Assembly (NCBI GenBank): GCA_036245805.1
Contig: BTRK01000002.1
Span: 3,034,689 to 3,098,688 of the forward strand
DNA from: Pristionchus mayeri
Taxonomy: Eukaryota; Nematoda; Chromadorea; Rhabditida; Neodiplogasteridae
Direction of reading: 5' to 3'
Length of the DNA: 64,000 nucleotides
Shown here: piece by piece, positions 36,390 to 49,332 of the stretch
Numbering within the stretch: position 1 is the stretch's first letter
How the letters are laid out: every line of letters starts with the position of its first letter
Notes under the pieces: generated by a model
The model's input: only the letters and a program-made list of their open reading frames with translations
Told to the model about the DNA's origin: nothing
Databases searched by the model: none
Program-made: the position numbers and the translations under genes

Positions 36390-38947
36390 CTACAGCTGTG
36401 ATGCTTATGGGACATTGCCATTTTTTCACATTTTCTAGATTATTACTTGGAAGGAAATAACTGAAAAGTGATCGTGCCCATAATGCTAAAATTGGGGGAA
36501 TAAGCTAATTAGCACATTTAGAAAACTTCTATACTTGTAGTTGCTTCAATTCATGCAAACTACAGCTGTGATGCTTATGGGACATTGCCATTTTTTTCAC
36601 ATTTTCTAGATTTTGCTTTGGAATGAAATAACTGAGAAGTGATCGTGCCCATAATGCTAAAATTTGGGGAATAAGCTAATTAGCACATTTAGAAAACTTC
36701 TATAATTGTAGTTGCGTCAATTCATGCAAACTACAGCTGTGATGCTTATGGGACATTGCCATTTTTTCACATTTTCTAGATTTTTACTTGGAAGGAAATA
36801 TCTGAAAAGTGAACGTGCCCATAATGTTAAAATTGAGGGAATAAGCTAATTAGCACATTTAGAAAACTTCTATAATTGTAGTTGCGTCAATTCGTGCAAA
36901 CTACAGCTGTGATGCTTATGGGACATTGCCATTTTTTCACATTTTCTAGATTTTTACTTGGAAGGAAATAACTGAAAAGTGATCGTGCCCATAATGCTAA
37001 AATTGGAGGAATAAGCTAATTAGCATATTTAGAAAACTTCTATACTTGTAGTTGCTTCAATTCATGCAAACTACAGCTGTGATGCTTATGGGACATTGCC
37101 ATTTTTTTCACATTTTCTAGATTTTGCTTTGGAATGAAATAACTGAGAAGTGAACGTGCCCATAATGCTAACATTGAGGGAATAAGCTAATTAGCACATT
37201 TAGAAAACTTCTATAATTGTAGTTGCGTCAATTCATGCAAACTACAGCTGTGATGCTTATGGGACATTGCCATTTTTTCACATTTTCTAGATTTTTACTT
37301 GGAAGGAAATATCTGAAAAGTGAACGTGCCCATAATGTTAAAATTGAGGGAATAAGCTAATTAGCACATTTAGAAAACTTCTATAATTGTAGTTGCGTCA
37401 ATTCGTGCAAACTACAGCTGTGATGCTTATGGGACATTGCCATTTTTTCACATTTTCTAGATTATTACTTGGAAGGAAATAACTGAAAAGTGATCGTGCC
37501 CATAATGCTAAAATTGGGGGAATAAGCTAATTAGCACATTTAGAAAACTTCTATACTTGTAGTTGCTTCAATTCATGCAAACTACAGCTGTGATGCTTAT
37601 GGGACATTGCCATTTTTTTCACATTTTCTAGATTTTGCTTTGGAATGAAATAACTGAGAAGTGATCGTGCCCATAATGCTAAAATTTGGGGAATAAGCTA
37701 ATTAGCACATTTAGAAAACTTCTATACTTGTAGTTGCTTCAATTCATGCAAACTACAGCTGTGATGCTTATGGGACATTGCCATTTTTTTTCACATTTTC
37801 TAGATTTTGCTTTGGAATGAAATAACTGAGAAGTGAACGTGCCCATAATGCTAAGATTGAGGGAATAAGCTAATTAGCACATTTAGAAAACTTCTATAAT
37901 TGTAGTTGCGTCAATTCATGCAAACTACAGCTGTGATGCTTATGGGACATTGCCATTTTTTCACATTTTCTAGATTATTACTTGGAAGGAAATAACTGAA
38001 AAGTGATCGTGCCCATAATGCTAAAATTGGGGGAATAAGCTAATTAGCACATTTAGAAAACTTCTATACTTGTAGTTGCTTCAATTCATGCAAACTACAG
38101 CTGTGATGCTTATGGGACATTGCCATTTTTTTCACATTTTCTAGATTTTGCTTTGGAATGAAATAACTGAGAAGTGATCGTGCCCATAATGCTAAAATTT
38201 GGGGAATAAGCTAATTAGCACATTTAGAAAACTTCTATACTTGTAGTTGCTTCAATTCATGCAAACTACAGCTGTGATGCTTATGGGACATTGCCATTTT
38301 TTTCACATTTTCTAGATTTTGCTTTGGAATGAAATAACTGAGAAGTGAACGTGCCCATAATGCTAAGATTGAGGGAATAAGCTAATTAGCACATTTAGAA
38401 AACTTCTATAATTGTAGTTGCGTCAATTCATGCAAACTACAGCTGTGATGCTTATGGGACATTGCCATTTTTTCACATTTTCTAGATTATTACTTGGAAG
38501 GAAATAACTGAAAAGTGATCGTGCCCATAATGCTAAAATTGGGGGAATAAGCTAATTAGCACATTTAGAAATCTTCTATACTTGTAGTTGCTTCAATTCA
38601 TGCAAACTACAGCTGTGATGCTTATGGGACATTGCCATTTTTTTCACATTTTCTAGATTTTGCTTTGGAATGAAATAACTGAGAAGTGAACGTGCCCATA
38701 ATGCTAACATTGAGGGAATAAGCTAATTAGCACATTTAGAAAACTTCTATAATTGTAGTTGCGTCAATTCATGCAAACTACAGCTGTGATGCTTATGGGA
38801 CATTGCCATTTTTTCACATTTTCTAGATTTTTACTTGGAAGGAAATATCTGAAAAGTGAACGTGCCCATAATGTTAAAATTGAGGGAATAAGCTAATTAG
38901 CACATTTAGAAAACTTCTATAATTGTAGTTGCGTCAATTCGTGCAAA
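36390..38947 (+). repeat. 2,558-bp 15-mer higher-order repeat, copy 2
   Basis: This copy matches copy 1 at a constant 2,558-bp offset, including the rare eight-T type C monomer and all four ATATCTG positions. The only clear disagreement I found is the 13th monomer at 38436, which has GGGGGAAT, GCACATTT and AAATCTTC, while copy 1 at 35878 has GGAGGAAT and GCATATTT. The pair is the longest near-identical tandem duplication in the window. The next monomer at 38948 has TTTTTAC and GGAGG, so a third copy does not follow. Confidence 0.92.
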
Positions 38948-41900
38948 CTACAGCTGTGATGCTTATGGGACATTGCCATTTTTTCACATTTTCTAGATTT
39001 TTACTTGGAAGGAAATAACTGAAAAGTGATCGTGCCCATAATGCTAAAATTGGAGGAATAAGCTAATTAGCATATTTAGAAAACTTCTATACTTGTAGTT
39101 GCTTCAATTCATGCAAACTACAGCTGTGATGCTTATGGGACATTGCCATTTTTTTCACATTTTCTAGATTTTGCTTTGGAATGAAATAACTGAGAAGTGA
39201 ACGTGCCCATAATGCTAAGATTGAGGGAATAAGCTAATTAGCACATTTAGAAAACTTCTATAATTGTAGTTGCTTCAATTCATGCAAACTACAGCTGTGA
39301 TGCTTATGGGACATTGCCATTTTTTCACATTTTCAAGATTTTTACTTGGAAGGAAATAACTAAAAAGTGAACGTGCCCATAATGCTAAAATTGAGGGAAT
39401 AAGCTAATTAGCACATTTAGAAAACTTCTATAATTGTAGTTGCGTCAATTCATGCAAACTACAGCTGTGATGCTTATGGGACATTGCCATTTTTTCACAT
39501 TTTCTAGATTATTACTTGGAAGGAAATAACTGAAAAGTGATCGTGCCCATAATGCTAAAATTGGGGGAATAAGCTAATTAGCATATTTAGAAAAATTCTA
39601 TACTTGTAGTTGCTTCAATTCATGCAAACTACAACTGTGATGCTTATGGGACATTGCCATTTTTTTCACATTTTCTAGATTTTGCTTTGGAATGAAATAA
39701 CTGAAAAGTGAACGTGCCCATAATGCTAAGATTGAGGGAATAAGCTAATTAGCACATTTAGAAAACTTCTATAATTGTAGTTGCGTCAATTCATGCAAAC
39801 TACAGCTGTGATGCTTATGGGACATTGCCATTTTTTCACGTTTTCTAGATTTTTACTTGGAAGGAAATAACTGAAAAGTGAACGTGCCCATAATGCTAAG
39901 ATTGAGGGAATAAGCTAATTAGCACATTTAGAAAACTTCTATAATTGTAGTTGCTTCAATTCATGCAAACTACAGCTGTGATGCTTATGGGACATTGCCA
40001 TTTTTTTCACATTTTCTAGATTTTGCTTTGGAATGAAATAACTGAGAAGTGAACGTGCCCATAATGCTAAGATTGAGCGAATAAGCTAATTAGCACATTT
40101 AGAAAACTTCTATAATTGTAGTTGCGTCAATTCATGCAAACTACAGCTGTGATGCTTATGGGACATTGCCATTTTTTTCACATTTTCTAGATTTTGCTTT
40201 GGAATGAAATAACTGAGAAGTTAACGTGCCCATAATGCTAAGATTGAGGGAATAAGCTAATTAGCACATTTAGAAAACTTCTATAATTGTAGTTGCGTCA
40301 ATTCATGCAAACTACAGCTGTGATGCTTATGGGACATTGCCATTTTTTCACATTTTCTAGATTTTGCTTTGGAATGAAATAACTGAGAAGTGAACGTGCC
40401 CATAATGCTAAGATTGAGGGAATAAGCTAATTAGGACATTTAGAAAACTTCTATAATTGTAGTTGCTTCAATTCATGCAAACTACAGCTGTGATGCTTAT
40501 GGGACATTGCCATTTTTTCACATTTTCTAGATTTTTACTTGGAAGGAAATAACTGAAAAGTGAACGTGCCCATAATGCTAAGATTGAGGGAATAAGCTAA
40601 TTAGCACATTTAGAAAACTTCTATAATTGTAGTTGCTTCAATTCATGCAAACTACAGCTGTGATGCTTATGGGACATTGCCATTTTTTCACGTTTTCTAG
40701 ATTTTTACTTGGAAGGAAATAACTGAAAAGTGAACGTGCCCATAATGCTAAGATTGAGGGAATAAGCTAATTAGCACATTTAGAAAACTTCTATAATTGT
40801 AGTTGCTTCAATTCATGCAAACTACAGCTGTGATGCTTATGGGACATTGCCATTTTTTTCACATTTTCTAGATTTTGCTTTGGAATGAAATAACTGAGAA
40901 GTGAACGTGCCCATAATGCTAAGATTGAGGGAATAAGCTAATTAGCACATTTAGAAAACTTCTATAATTGTAGTTGCGTCAATTTATGCAAACTACAGCT
41001 GTGATGCTTATGGGACATTGCCATTTTTTCACATTTTCTAGATTATTACTTGGAAGGAAATAACTGAAAAGTGATCGCGCCCATAATGCTAAAATTGGGG
41101 GAATAAGCTAATTAGCACATTTAGAAAACTTCTATACTTATAGTTGCTTCAATTCATGCAAACTACAGCTGTGATGCTTATGGGACATTGCCATTTTTTC
41201 ACGTTTTCTAGATTTTTACTTGGAAGGAAATAACTGAAAAGTGAACGTGCCCATAATGCTAAGATTGAGGGAATAAGCTAATTAGCACATTTAGAAAACT
41301 TCTATAATTGTAGTTGCTTCAATTCATGCAAACTACAGCTGTGATGCTTATGGGACATTGCCATTTTTTTCACATTTTCTAGATTTTGCTTTGGAATGAA
41401 ATAACTGAGAAGTGAACGTGCCCATAATGCTAAGATTGAGGGAATAAGCTAATTAGCACATTTAGAAAACTTCTATAATTGTAGTTGCGTCAATTCATGC
41501 AAACTACAGCTGTGATGCTTATGGGACATTGCCATTTTTTCACATTTTCTAGATTATTACTTGGAAGGAAATAACTGAAAAGTGATCGCGCCCATAATGC
41601 TAAAATTGGGGGAATAAGCTAATTAGCACATTTAGAAAACTTCTATACTTATAGTTGCTTCAATTCATGCAAACTACAGCTGTGATGCTTATGGGACATT
41701 GCCATTTTTTCACATTTTCTAGATTATTACTTGGAAGGAAATAACTGAAAAGTGATCGCGCCCATAATGCTAAAATTGGGGGAATAAGCTAATTAGCACA
41801 TTTAGAAAACTTCTATACTTATAGTTGCTTCAATTCATGCAAACTACAGCTGTGATGCTTATGGGACATTGCCATTTTTTTCACATTTTCTAGATTTTGC

Positions 41901-42014
41901 TTTGGAATGAAATAACTGAGAAGTGAACGTGCCCATAATGCTAAGATTGAGGGAATAAGCTAATTAGCACATTTAGAAAACTTCTATAATTGTAGTTGCG
42001 TCAATTCATGCAAA
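38948..42014 (+). repeat. Mixed C, D and E monomers without a long period
   Basis: Eighteen monomers start at 38948 and run to 42014. Private variants include TTTTCAAGATTTTTAC and ACTAAAAAG (39289), CTACAACTG (39629), CACGTTTTCTAG (39800, 40652, 41163), GAGCGAATAAG (39970), GAAGTTAACG (40141) and AATTAGGACATTT (40312). From 40993 an E variant with GTGATCGCGCCC and an ATACTTATAG tail begins; its copies at 40993, 41504, 41674 and 42015 are 511, 170 and 341 bp apart. The order changes too often for one HOR, but short modules are shared. Confidence 0.82.
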
Positions 42015-43036
42015 CTACAGCTGTGATGCTTATGGGACATTGCCATTTTTTCACATTTTCTAGATTATTACTTGGAAGGAAATAACTGAAAAGTGATCGC
42101 GCCCATAATGCTAAAATTGGGGGAATAAGCTAATTAGCACATTTAGAAAACTTCTATACTTATAGTTGCTTCAATTCATGCAAACTACAGCTGTGATGCT
42201 TATGGGACATTGCCATTTTTTTCACATTTTCTAGATTTTGCTTTGGAATGAAATAACTGAGAAGTTAACGTGCCCATAATGCTAAGATTGAGGGAATAAG
42301 CTAATTAGCACATTTAGAAAACTTCTATAATTGTAGTTGCGTCAATTCATGCAAACTACAGCTGTGATGCTTATGGGACATTGCCATTTTTTCACATTTT
42401 CTAGATTTTGCTTTGGAATGAAATAACTGAGAAGTGAACGTGCCCATAATGCTAAGATTGAGGGAATAAGCTAATTAGCACATTTAGAAAACTTCTATAA
42501 TTGTAGTTGCGTCAATTCATGCAAACTACAGCTGTGATGCTTATGGGACATTGCCATTTTTTCACATTTTCTAGATTATTACTTGGAAGGAAATAACTGA
42601 AAAGTGATCGCGCCCATAATGCTAAAATTGGGGGAATAAGCTAATTAGCACATTTAGAAAACTTCTATACTTATAGTTGCTTCAATTCATGCAAACTACA
42701 GCTGTGATGCTTATGGGACATTGCCATTTTTTTCACATTTTCTAGATTTTGCTTTGGAATGAAATAACTGAGAAGTTAACGTGCCCATAATGCTAAGATT
42801 GAGGGAATAAGCTAATTAGCACATTTAGAAAACTTCTATAATTGTAGTTGCGTCAATTCATGCAAACTACAGCTGTGATGCTTATGGGACATTGCCATTT
42901 TTTCACATTTTCTAGATTTTGGTTTGGAATGAAATAACTGAGAAGTGAACGTGCCCATAATGCTAAGATTGAGGGAATAAGCTAATTAGCACATTTAGAA
43001 AACTTCTATAATTGTAGTTGCGTCAATTCATGCAAA
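42015..43036 (+). repeat. 511-bp trimer, two copies
   Basis: An E monomer with GTGATCGCGCCC, a seven-T type C with GAGAAGTTAACG and a six-T type C are present at 42015, 42185 and 42356, and again at 42526, 42696 and 42867. The last monomer of copy 2 has GATTTTGGTTTGG. GTTAACG is otherwise seen only at 40141, which looks like the source of this variant. Confidence 0.87.
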
Positions 43037-45756
43037 CTACAGCTGTGATGCTTATGGGACATTGCCATTTTTTCACATTTTCTAGATTATTACTTGGAAG
43101 GAAATAACTGAAAAGTGATCGTGCCCATAATGCTAAAATTGGGGGAATAAGCTAATTAGCACATTTAGAAAACTTCTATAATTGTAGTTGCGTCAATTCA
43201 TGCAAACTACAGCTGTGATGCTTATGGGACATTGCCATTTTTTCACATTTTCTAGATTTTGCTTTGGAATGAAATAACTGAGAAGTGAACGTGCCCATAA
43301 TGCTAAGATTGAGGGAATAAGCTAATTAGCACATTTAGAAAACTTCTATAATTGTAGTTGCGTCAATTCATGCAAACTACAGCTGTGATGCTTATGGGAC
43401 ATTGCCATTTTTTCACATTTTCTAGATTATTACTTGGAAGGAAATAACTGAAAAGTGATCGTGCCCATAATGCTAAAATTCTGGGAATAAGCTAATTAGC
43501 ACATTTAGAAAACTTCTATAATTGTAGTTGCGTCAATTCATGCAAACTACAGCTGTGATGCTTATGGGACATTGCCATTTTTTCACATTTTCTAGATTTT
43601 GCTTTGGAATGAAATAACTGAGAAGTGAACGTGCCCATAATGCTAAGATTGAGGGAATAAGCTAATTAGCACATTTAGAAAACTTCTATAATTGTAGTTG
43701 CGTCAATTCATGCAAACTACAGCTGTGATGCTTATGGGACATTGCCATTTTTTCACATTTTCTAGATTATTACTTGGAAGGAAATAACTGAAAAGTGATC
43801 GTGCCCATAATGCTAAGATTGAGGGAATAAGCTAATTAGCACATTTAGAAAACTTCTATAATTGTAGTTGCGTCAATTCATGCAAACTACAGCTGTGATG
43901 CTTATGGGACATTGCCATTTTTTCACATTTTCTAGATTTTGCTTTGGAGTGAAATAACTGAAAAGTGATCGTGCCCATAATGCTAAGATTGAGGGAATAA
44001 GCTAATTAGCACATTTAGAAAACTTCTATAATTGTAGTTGCGTCAATTCATGCAAACTACAGCTGTGATGCTTATGGGACATTGCCATTTTTTCACATTT
44101 TCTAGATTATTACTTGGAAGGAAATAACTGAAAAGTGATCGTGCCCATAATGCTAAAATTCTGGGAATAAGCTAATTAGCACATTTAGAAAACTTCTATA
44201 ATTGTAGTTGCGTCAATTCATGCAAACTACAGCTGTGATGCTTATGGGACATTGCCATTTTTTCACATTTTCTAGATTATTACTTGGAAGGAAATAACTG
44301 AAAAGTGAACGTGCCCATAATGCTAAGATTGAGGGAATAAGCTAATTAGCACATTTAGAAAACTTCTATAATTGTAGTTGCGTCAATTCATGCAAACTAC
44401 AGCTGTGATGCTTATGGGACATTGCCATTTTTTCACATTTTCTAGATTTTGCTTTGGAATGAAATAACTGAAAAGTGATCGTGCCCATAATGCTAAGATT
44501 GAGGGAATAAGCTAATTAGCACATTTAGAAAACTTCTATAATTGTAGTTGCGTCAATTCATGCAAACTACAGCTGTGATGCTTATGGGACATTGCCATTT
44601 TTTCACATTTTCTAGATTATTACTTGGAAGGAAATAACTGAAAAGTGATCGTGCCCATAATGCTAAAATTGGGGGAATAAGCTAATTAGCACATTTAGAA
44701 AACTTCTATAATTGTAGTTGCGTCAATTCATGCAAACTACAGCTGTGATGCTTATGGGACATTGCCATTTTTTCACATTTTCTAGATTATTACTTGGAAG
44801 GAAATAACTGAAAAGTGAACGTGCCCATAATGCTAAGATTGAGGGAATAAGCTAATTAGCACATTTAGAAAACTTCTATAATTGTAGTTGCGTCAATTCA
44901 TGCAAACTACAGCTGTGATGCTTATGGGACATTGCCATTTTTTCACATTTTCTAGATTTTGCTTTGGAATGAAATAACTGAAAAGTGATCGTGCCCATAA
45001 TGCTAAGATTGAGGGAATAAGCTAATTAGCACATTTAGAAAACTTCTATAATTGTAGTTGCGTCAATTCATGCAAACTACAGCTGTGATGCTTATGGGAC
45101 ATTGCCATTTTTTCACATTTTCTAGATTATTACTTGGAAGGAAATAACTGAAAAGTGATCGTGCCCATAATGCTAAAATTCTGGGAATAAGCTAATTAGC
45201 ACATTTAGAAAACTTCTATAATTGTAGTTGCGTCAATTCATGCAAACTACAGCTGTGATGCTTATGGGACATTGCCATTTTTTCACATTTTCTAGATTAT
45301 TACTTGGAAGGAAATAACTGAAAAGTGAACGTGCCCATAATGCTAAGATTGAGGGAATAAGCTAATTAGCACATTTAGAAAACTTCTATAATTGTAGTTG
45401 CGTCAATTCATGCAAACTACAGCTGTGATGCTTATGGGACATTGCCATTTTTTCACATTTTCTAGATTTTGCTTTGGAATGAAATAACTGAAAAGTGATC
45501 GTGCCCATAATGCTAAGTTTGAGGGAATAATCTAATTAGCACATTTAGAAAACTTCTATAATTGTAGTTGCGTCAATTCATGCAAACTACAGCTGTGATG
45601 CTTATGGGACATTGCCATTTTTTCACATTTTCTAGATTATTACTTGGAAGGAAATAACTGAAAAGTGATCGTGCCCATAATGCTAAAATTGGGGGAATAA
45701 GCTAATTAGCACATTTAGAAAACTTCTATACTTGTAGTTGCTTCAATTCATGCAAA
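43037..45756 (+). repeat. Sixteen 170-bp monomers with a 510-bp E-E-C trimer
   Basis: Every start from 43037 to 45757 is exactly 170 bp apart because all copies have six T's. The first part alternates C and E. From 44057 the order settles into E with AAAATTCTGGG or AAAATTGGGGG, E with GTGAACG and GATTGAGGG, and C with CTGAAAAGTGATCG, giving a 510-bp unit at 44057, 44567, 45077 and 45587. Private changes include GCTTTGGAGTGAAAT near 43940 and CTAAGTTTGAGGGAATAATC near 45514. Confidence 0.88.
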
Positions 45757-47970
45757 CTACAGCTGTGATGCTTATGGGACATTGCCATTTTTTCACATTT
45801 TCTAGATTATTACTTGGAATGAAATAACTGAGAAGTGAACGTGCCCATAATGCTAAAATTGGGGGAATAAGCTAATTAGCACATTTAGAAAACTTCTATA
45901 CTTGTAGTTGCTTCAATTCATGCAAACTACAGCTGTGATGCTTATGGGACATTACCATTTTTTTCACATTTTCTAGATTTTGCTTTGGAAGGAAATAACT
46001 GAGAAGTGAACGTGCCCATAATGCTAAGATTGAGGGAATAAGCTAATTAGCACATTTAGAAAACTTCTATAATTGTAGTTGCGTCAATTCATGCAAACTA
46101 CAGCTGTGATGCTTATGGGACATTGCCATTTTTTTCACATTTTCTAGATTATTACTTGGAAGGAAATAACTGAAAAGTGATCGTGCCCATAATGCTAAAA
46201 TTGGGGGAATAAGCTAATTAGCACATTTAGAAAACTTCTATAATTGTAGTTGCGTCAATTCATGCAAACTACAGCTGTGATGCTTATGGGACATTGCCAT
46301 TTTTTTCACATTTTCTAGATTATTACTTGGAAGGAAATAACTGAAAAGTGATCGTGCCCATAATGCTAAAATTGGGGGAATAAGCTAATTAGCACATTTA
46401 GAAAACTTCTATAATTGTAGTTGCGTCAATTCATGCAAACTACAGCTGTGATGCTTATGGGACAATGCCATTTTTTCACATTTTCTAGATTTTGCTTTGG
46501 AATGAAATAACTGAGAAGTGAACGTGCCCATAATGCTAAGATTGAGGGAATAAGCTAATTAGCACATTTAGAAAACTTCTATAATTGTAGTTGCGTCAAT
46601 TCATGCAAACTACAGCTGTGATGCTTATGGGACATTGCCATTTTTTCACATTTTCTAGATTATTACTTGGAAGGAAATAACTGAAAAGTGAACGTGCCCA
46701 TAATGCTAAGATTGAGGGAATAAGCTAATTAGCACATTTAGAAAACTTCTATAATTGTAGTTGCGTCAATTCATGCAAACTACAGCTGTGATGCTTATGG
46801 GACATTGCCATTTTTTCACATTTTCTAGATTTTGCTTTGGAATGAAATAACTGAAAAGTGATCGTGCCCATAATGCTAAGATTGAGGGAATAAGCTAATT
46901 AGCACATTTAGAAAACTTCTATAATTGTAGTTGCGTCAATTCATGCAAACTACAGCTGTGATGCTTATGGGACATTGCCATTTTTTCACATTTTCTAGAT
47001 TATTACTTGGAAGGAAATAACTGAAAAGTGATCGTGCCCATAATGCTAAAATTCTGGGAATAAGCTAATTAGCACATTTAGAAAACTTCTATAATTGTAG
47101 TTGCGTCAATTCATGCAAACTACAGCTGTGATGCTTATGGGACATTGCCATTTTTTCACATTTTCTAGATTATTACTTGGAAGGAAATAACTGAAAAGTG
47201 AACGTGCCCATAATGCTAAGATTGAGGGAATAAGCTAATTAGCACATTTAGAAAACTTCTATAATTGTAGTTGCGTCAATTCATGCAAACTACAGCTGTG
47301 ATGCTTATGGGACATTGCCATTTTTTTCACATTTTCTAGATTATTACTTGGAAGGAAATAACTGAAAAGTGATCGTGCCCATAATGCTAAAATTGGGGGA
47401 ATAAGCTAATTAGCACATTTAGAAAACTTCTATACTTGTAGTTGCTTCAATTCATGCAAACTACAGCTGTGATGCTTATGGGACATTGCCATTTTTTTCA
47501 CATTTTCTAGATTATTACTTGGAATGAAATAACTGAGAAGTGAACGTGCCCATAATGCTAAAATTGGGGGAATAAGCTAATTAGCACATTTAGAAAACTT
47601 CTATAATTGTAGTTGCGTCAATTCATGCAAACTACAGCTGTGATGCTTATGGGACATTGCCATTTTTTCACATTTTCTAGATTTTGCTTGGAAGGAAATA
47701 ACTAAAAAGTGAACGTGCCCATAATGCTAAAATTGAGGGAATAAGCTAATTAGCACATTTAGAAAACTTCTATAATTGTAGTTGCGCCAATTCATGCAAA
47801 CTACAGCTGTGATGCTTATGGGACATTGCCATTTTTTCACATTTTCTAGATTTTGCTTTGGAATGAAATAACTGAGAAGTGAACGTGCCCATAATGCTAA
47901 GATTGAGGGAATAAGCTAATTAGCACATTTAGAAAACTTCTATAATTGTAGTTGCGTCAATTCATGCAAA
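45757..47970 (+). repeat. Mixed E/C monomers containing partial 8-mer modules
   Basis: Thirteen monomers start at 45757, 45927, 46098, 46269, 46440, 46610, 46780, 46950, 47120, 47290, 47461, 47632 and 47801. The stretch uses an E variant with TTACTTGGAATGAAATAAC (starts 45757 and 47461) and a type C with GGGACATTACC and GGAAGG (45927), both of which become parts of the following 8-mer. Private variants are GGGACAATGCC (46440), ATTTTGCTTGGAAGG with ACTAAAAAG (47632, 169 bp) and GTTGCGCCAATTC at its end. Confidence 0.82.
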
Positions 47971-49332
47971 CTACAGCTGTGATGCTTATGGGACATTGCC
48001 ATTTTTTCACATTTTCTAGATTATTACTTGGAAGGAAATAACTGAAAAGTGATCGTGCCCATAATGCTAAAATTCTGGGAATAAGCTAATTAGCACATTT
48101 AGAAAACTTCTATAATTGTAGTTGCGTCAATTCATGCAAACTACAGCTGTGATGCTTATGGGACATTGCCATTTTTTCACATTTTCTAGATTATTACTTG
48201 GAAGGAAATAACTGAAAAGTGAACGTGCCCATAATGCTAAGATTGAGGGAATAAGCTAATTAGCACATTTAGAAAACTTCTATAATTGTAGTTGCGTCAA
48301 TTCATGCAAACTACAGCTGTGATGCTTATGGGACATTGCCATTTTTTCACATTTTCTAGATTTTGCTTTGGAATGAAATAACTGAAAAGTGATCGTGCCC
48401 ATAATGCTAAGATTGAGGGAATAAGCTAATTAGCACATTTAGAAAACTTCTATAATTGTAGTTGCGTCAATTCATGCAAACTACAGCTGTGATGCTTATG
48501 GGACATTGCCATTTTTTCACATTTTCTAGATTATTACTTGGAAGGAAATAACTGAAAAGTGATCGTGCCCATAATGCTAAAATTGGGGGAATAAGCTAAT
48601 TAGCACATTTAGAAAACTTCTATACTTGTAGTTGCTTCAATTCATGCAAACTACAGCTGTGATGCTTATGGGACATTGTCATTTTTTTCACATTTTCTAG
48701 ATTTTGCTTTGGAATGAAATAATTGAGAAGTGATCGTGCCCATAATGCTAAAATTGGGGGAATAAGCTAATTAGCACATTTAGAAAACTTCTATACTTGT
48801 AGTTGCTTCAATTCATGCAAACTACAGCTGTGATGCTTATGGGACATTGCCATTTTTTCACATTTTCTAGATTATTACTTGGAAGGAAATAACTGAAAAG
48901 TGATCGTGCCCATAATGCTAAAATTGGGGGAATAAGCTAATTAGCACATTTAGAAAACTTCTATACTTGTAGTTGCTTCAATTCATGCAAACTACAGCTG
49001 TGATGCTTATGGGACATTGCCATTTTTTCACATTTTCTAGATTATTACTTGGAATGAAATAACTGAGAAGTGAACGTGCCCATAATGCTAAAATTGGGGG
49101 AATAAGCTAATTAGCACATTTAGAAAACTTCTATACTTGTAGTTGCTTCAATTCATGCAAACTACAGCTGTGATGCTTATGGGACATTACCATTTTTTTC
49201 ACATTTTCTAGATTTTGCTTTGGAAGGAAATAACTGAGAAGTGAACGTGCCCATAATGCTAAGATTGAGGGAATAAGCTAATTAGCACATTTAGAAAACT
49301 TCTATAATTGTAGTTGCGTCAATTCATGCAAA
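47971..49332 (+). repeat. 1,362-bp 8-mer higher-order repeat, copy 1
   Basis: Monomers start at 47971, 48141, 48311, 48481, 48651, 48822, 48992 and 49162. They are E with AAAATTCTGGG, E with GTGAACG, C with GTGATCG, E with GGGGG, a seven-T C with GGGACATTGTC and ATAATTGAGAAG, E, E with TTGGAATGAAAT, and a seven-T C with GGGACATTACC and GGAAGG. Each private marker recurs exactly 1,362 bp to the right. Confidence 0.92.
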
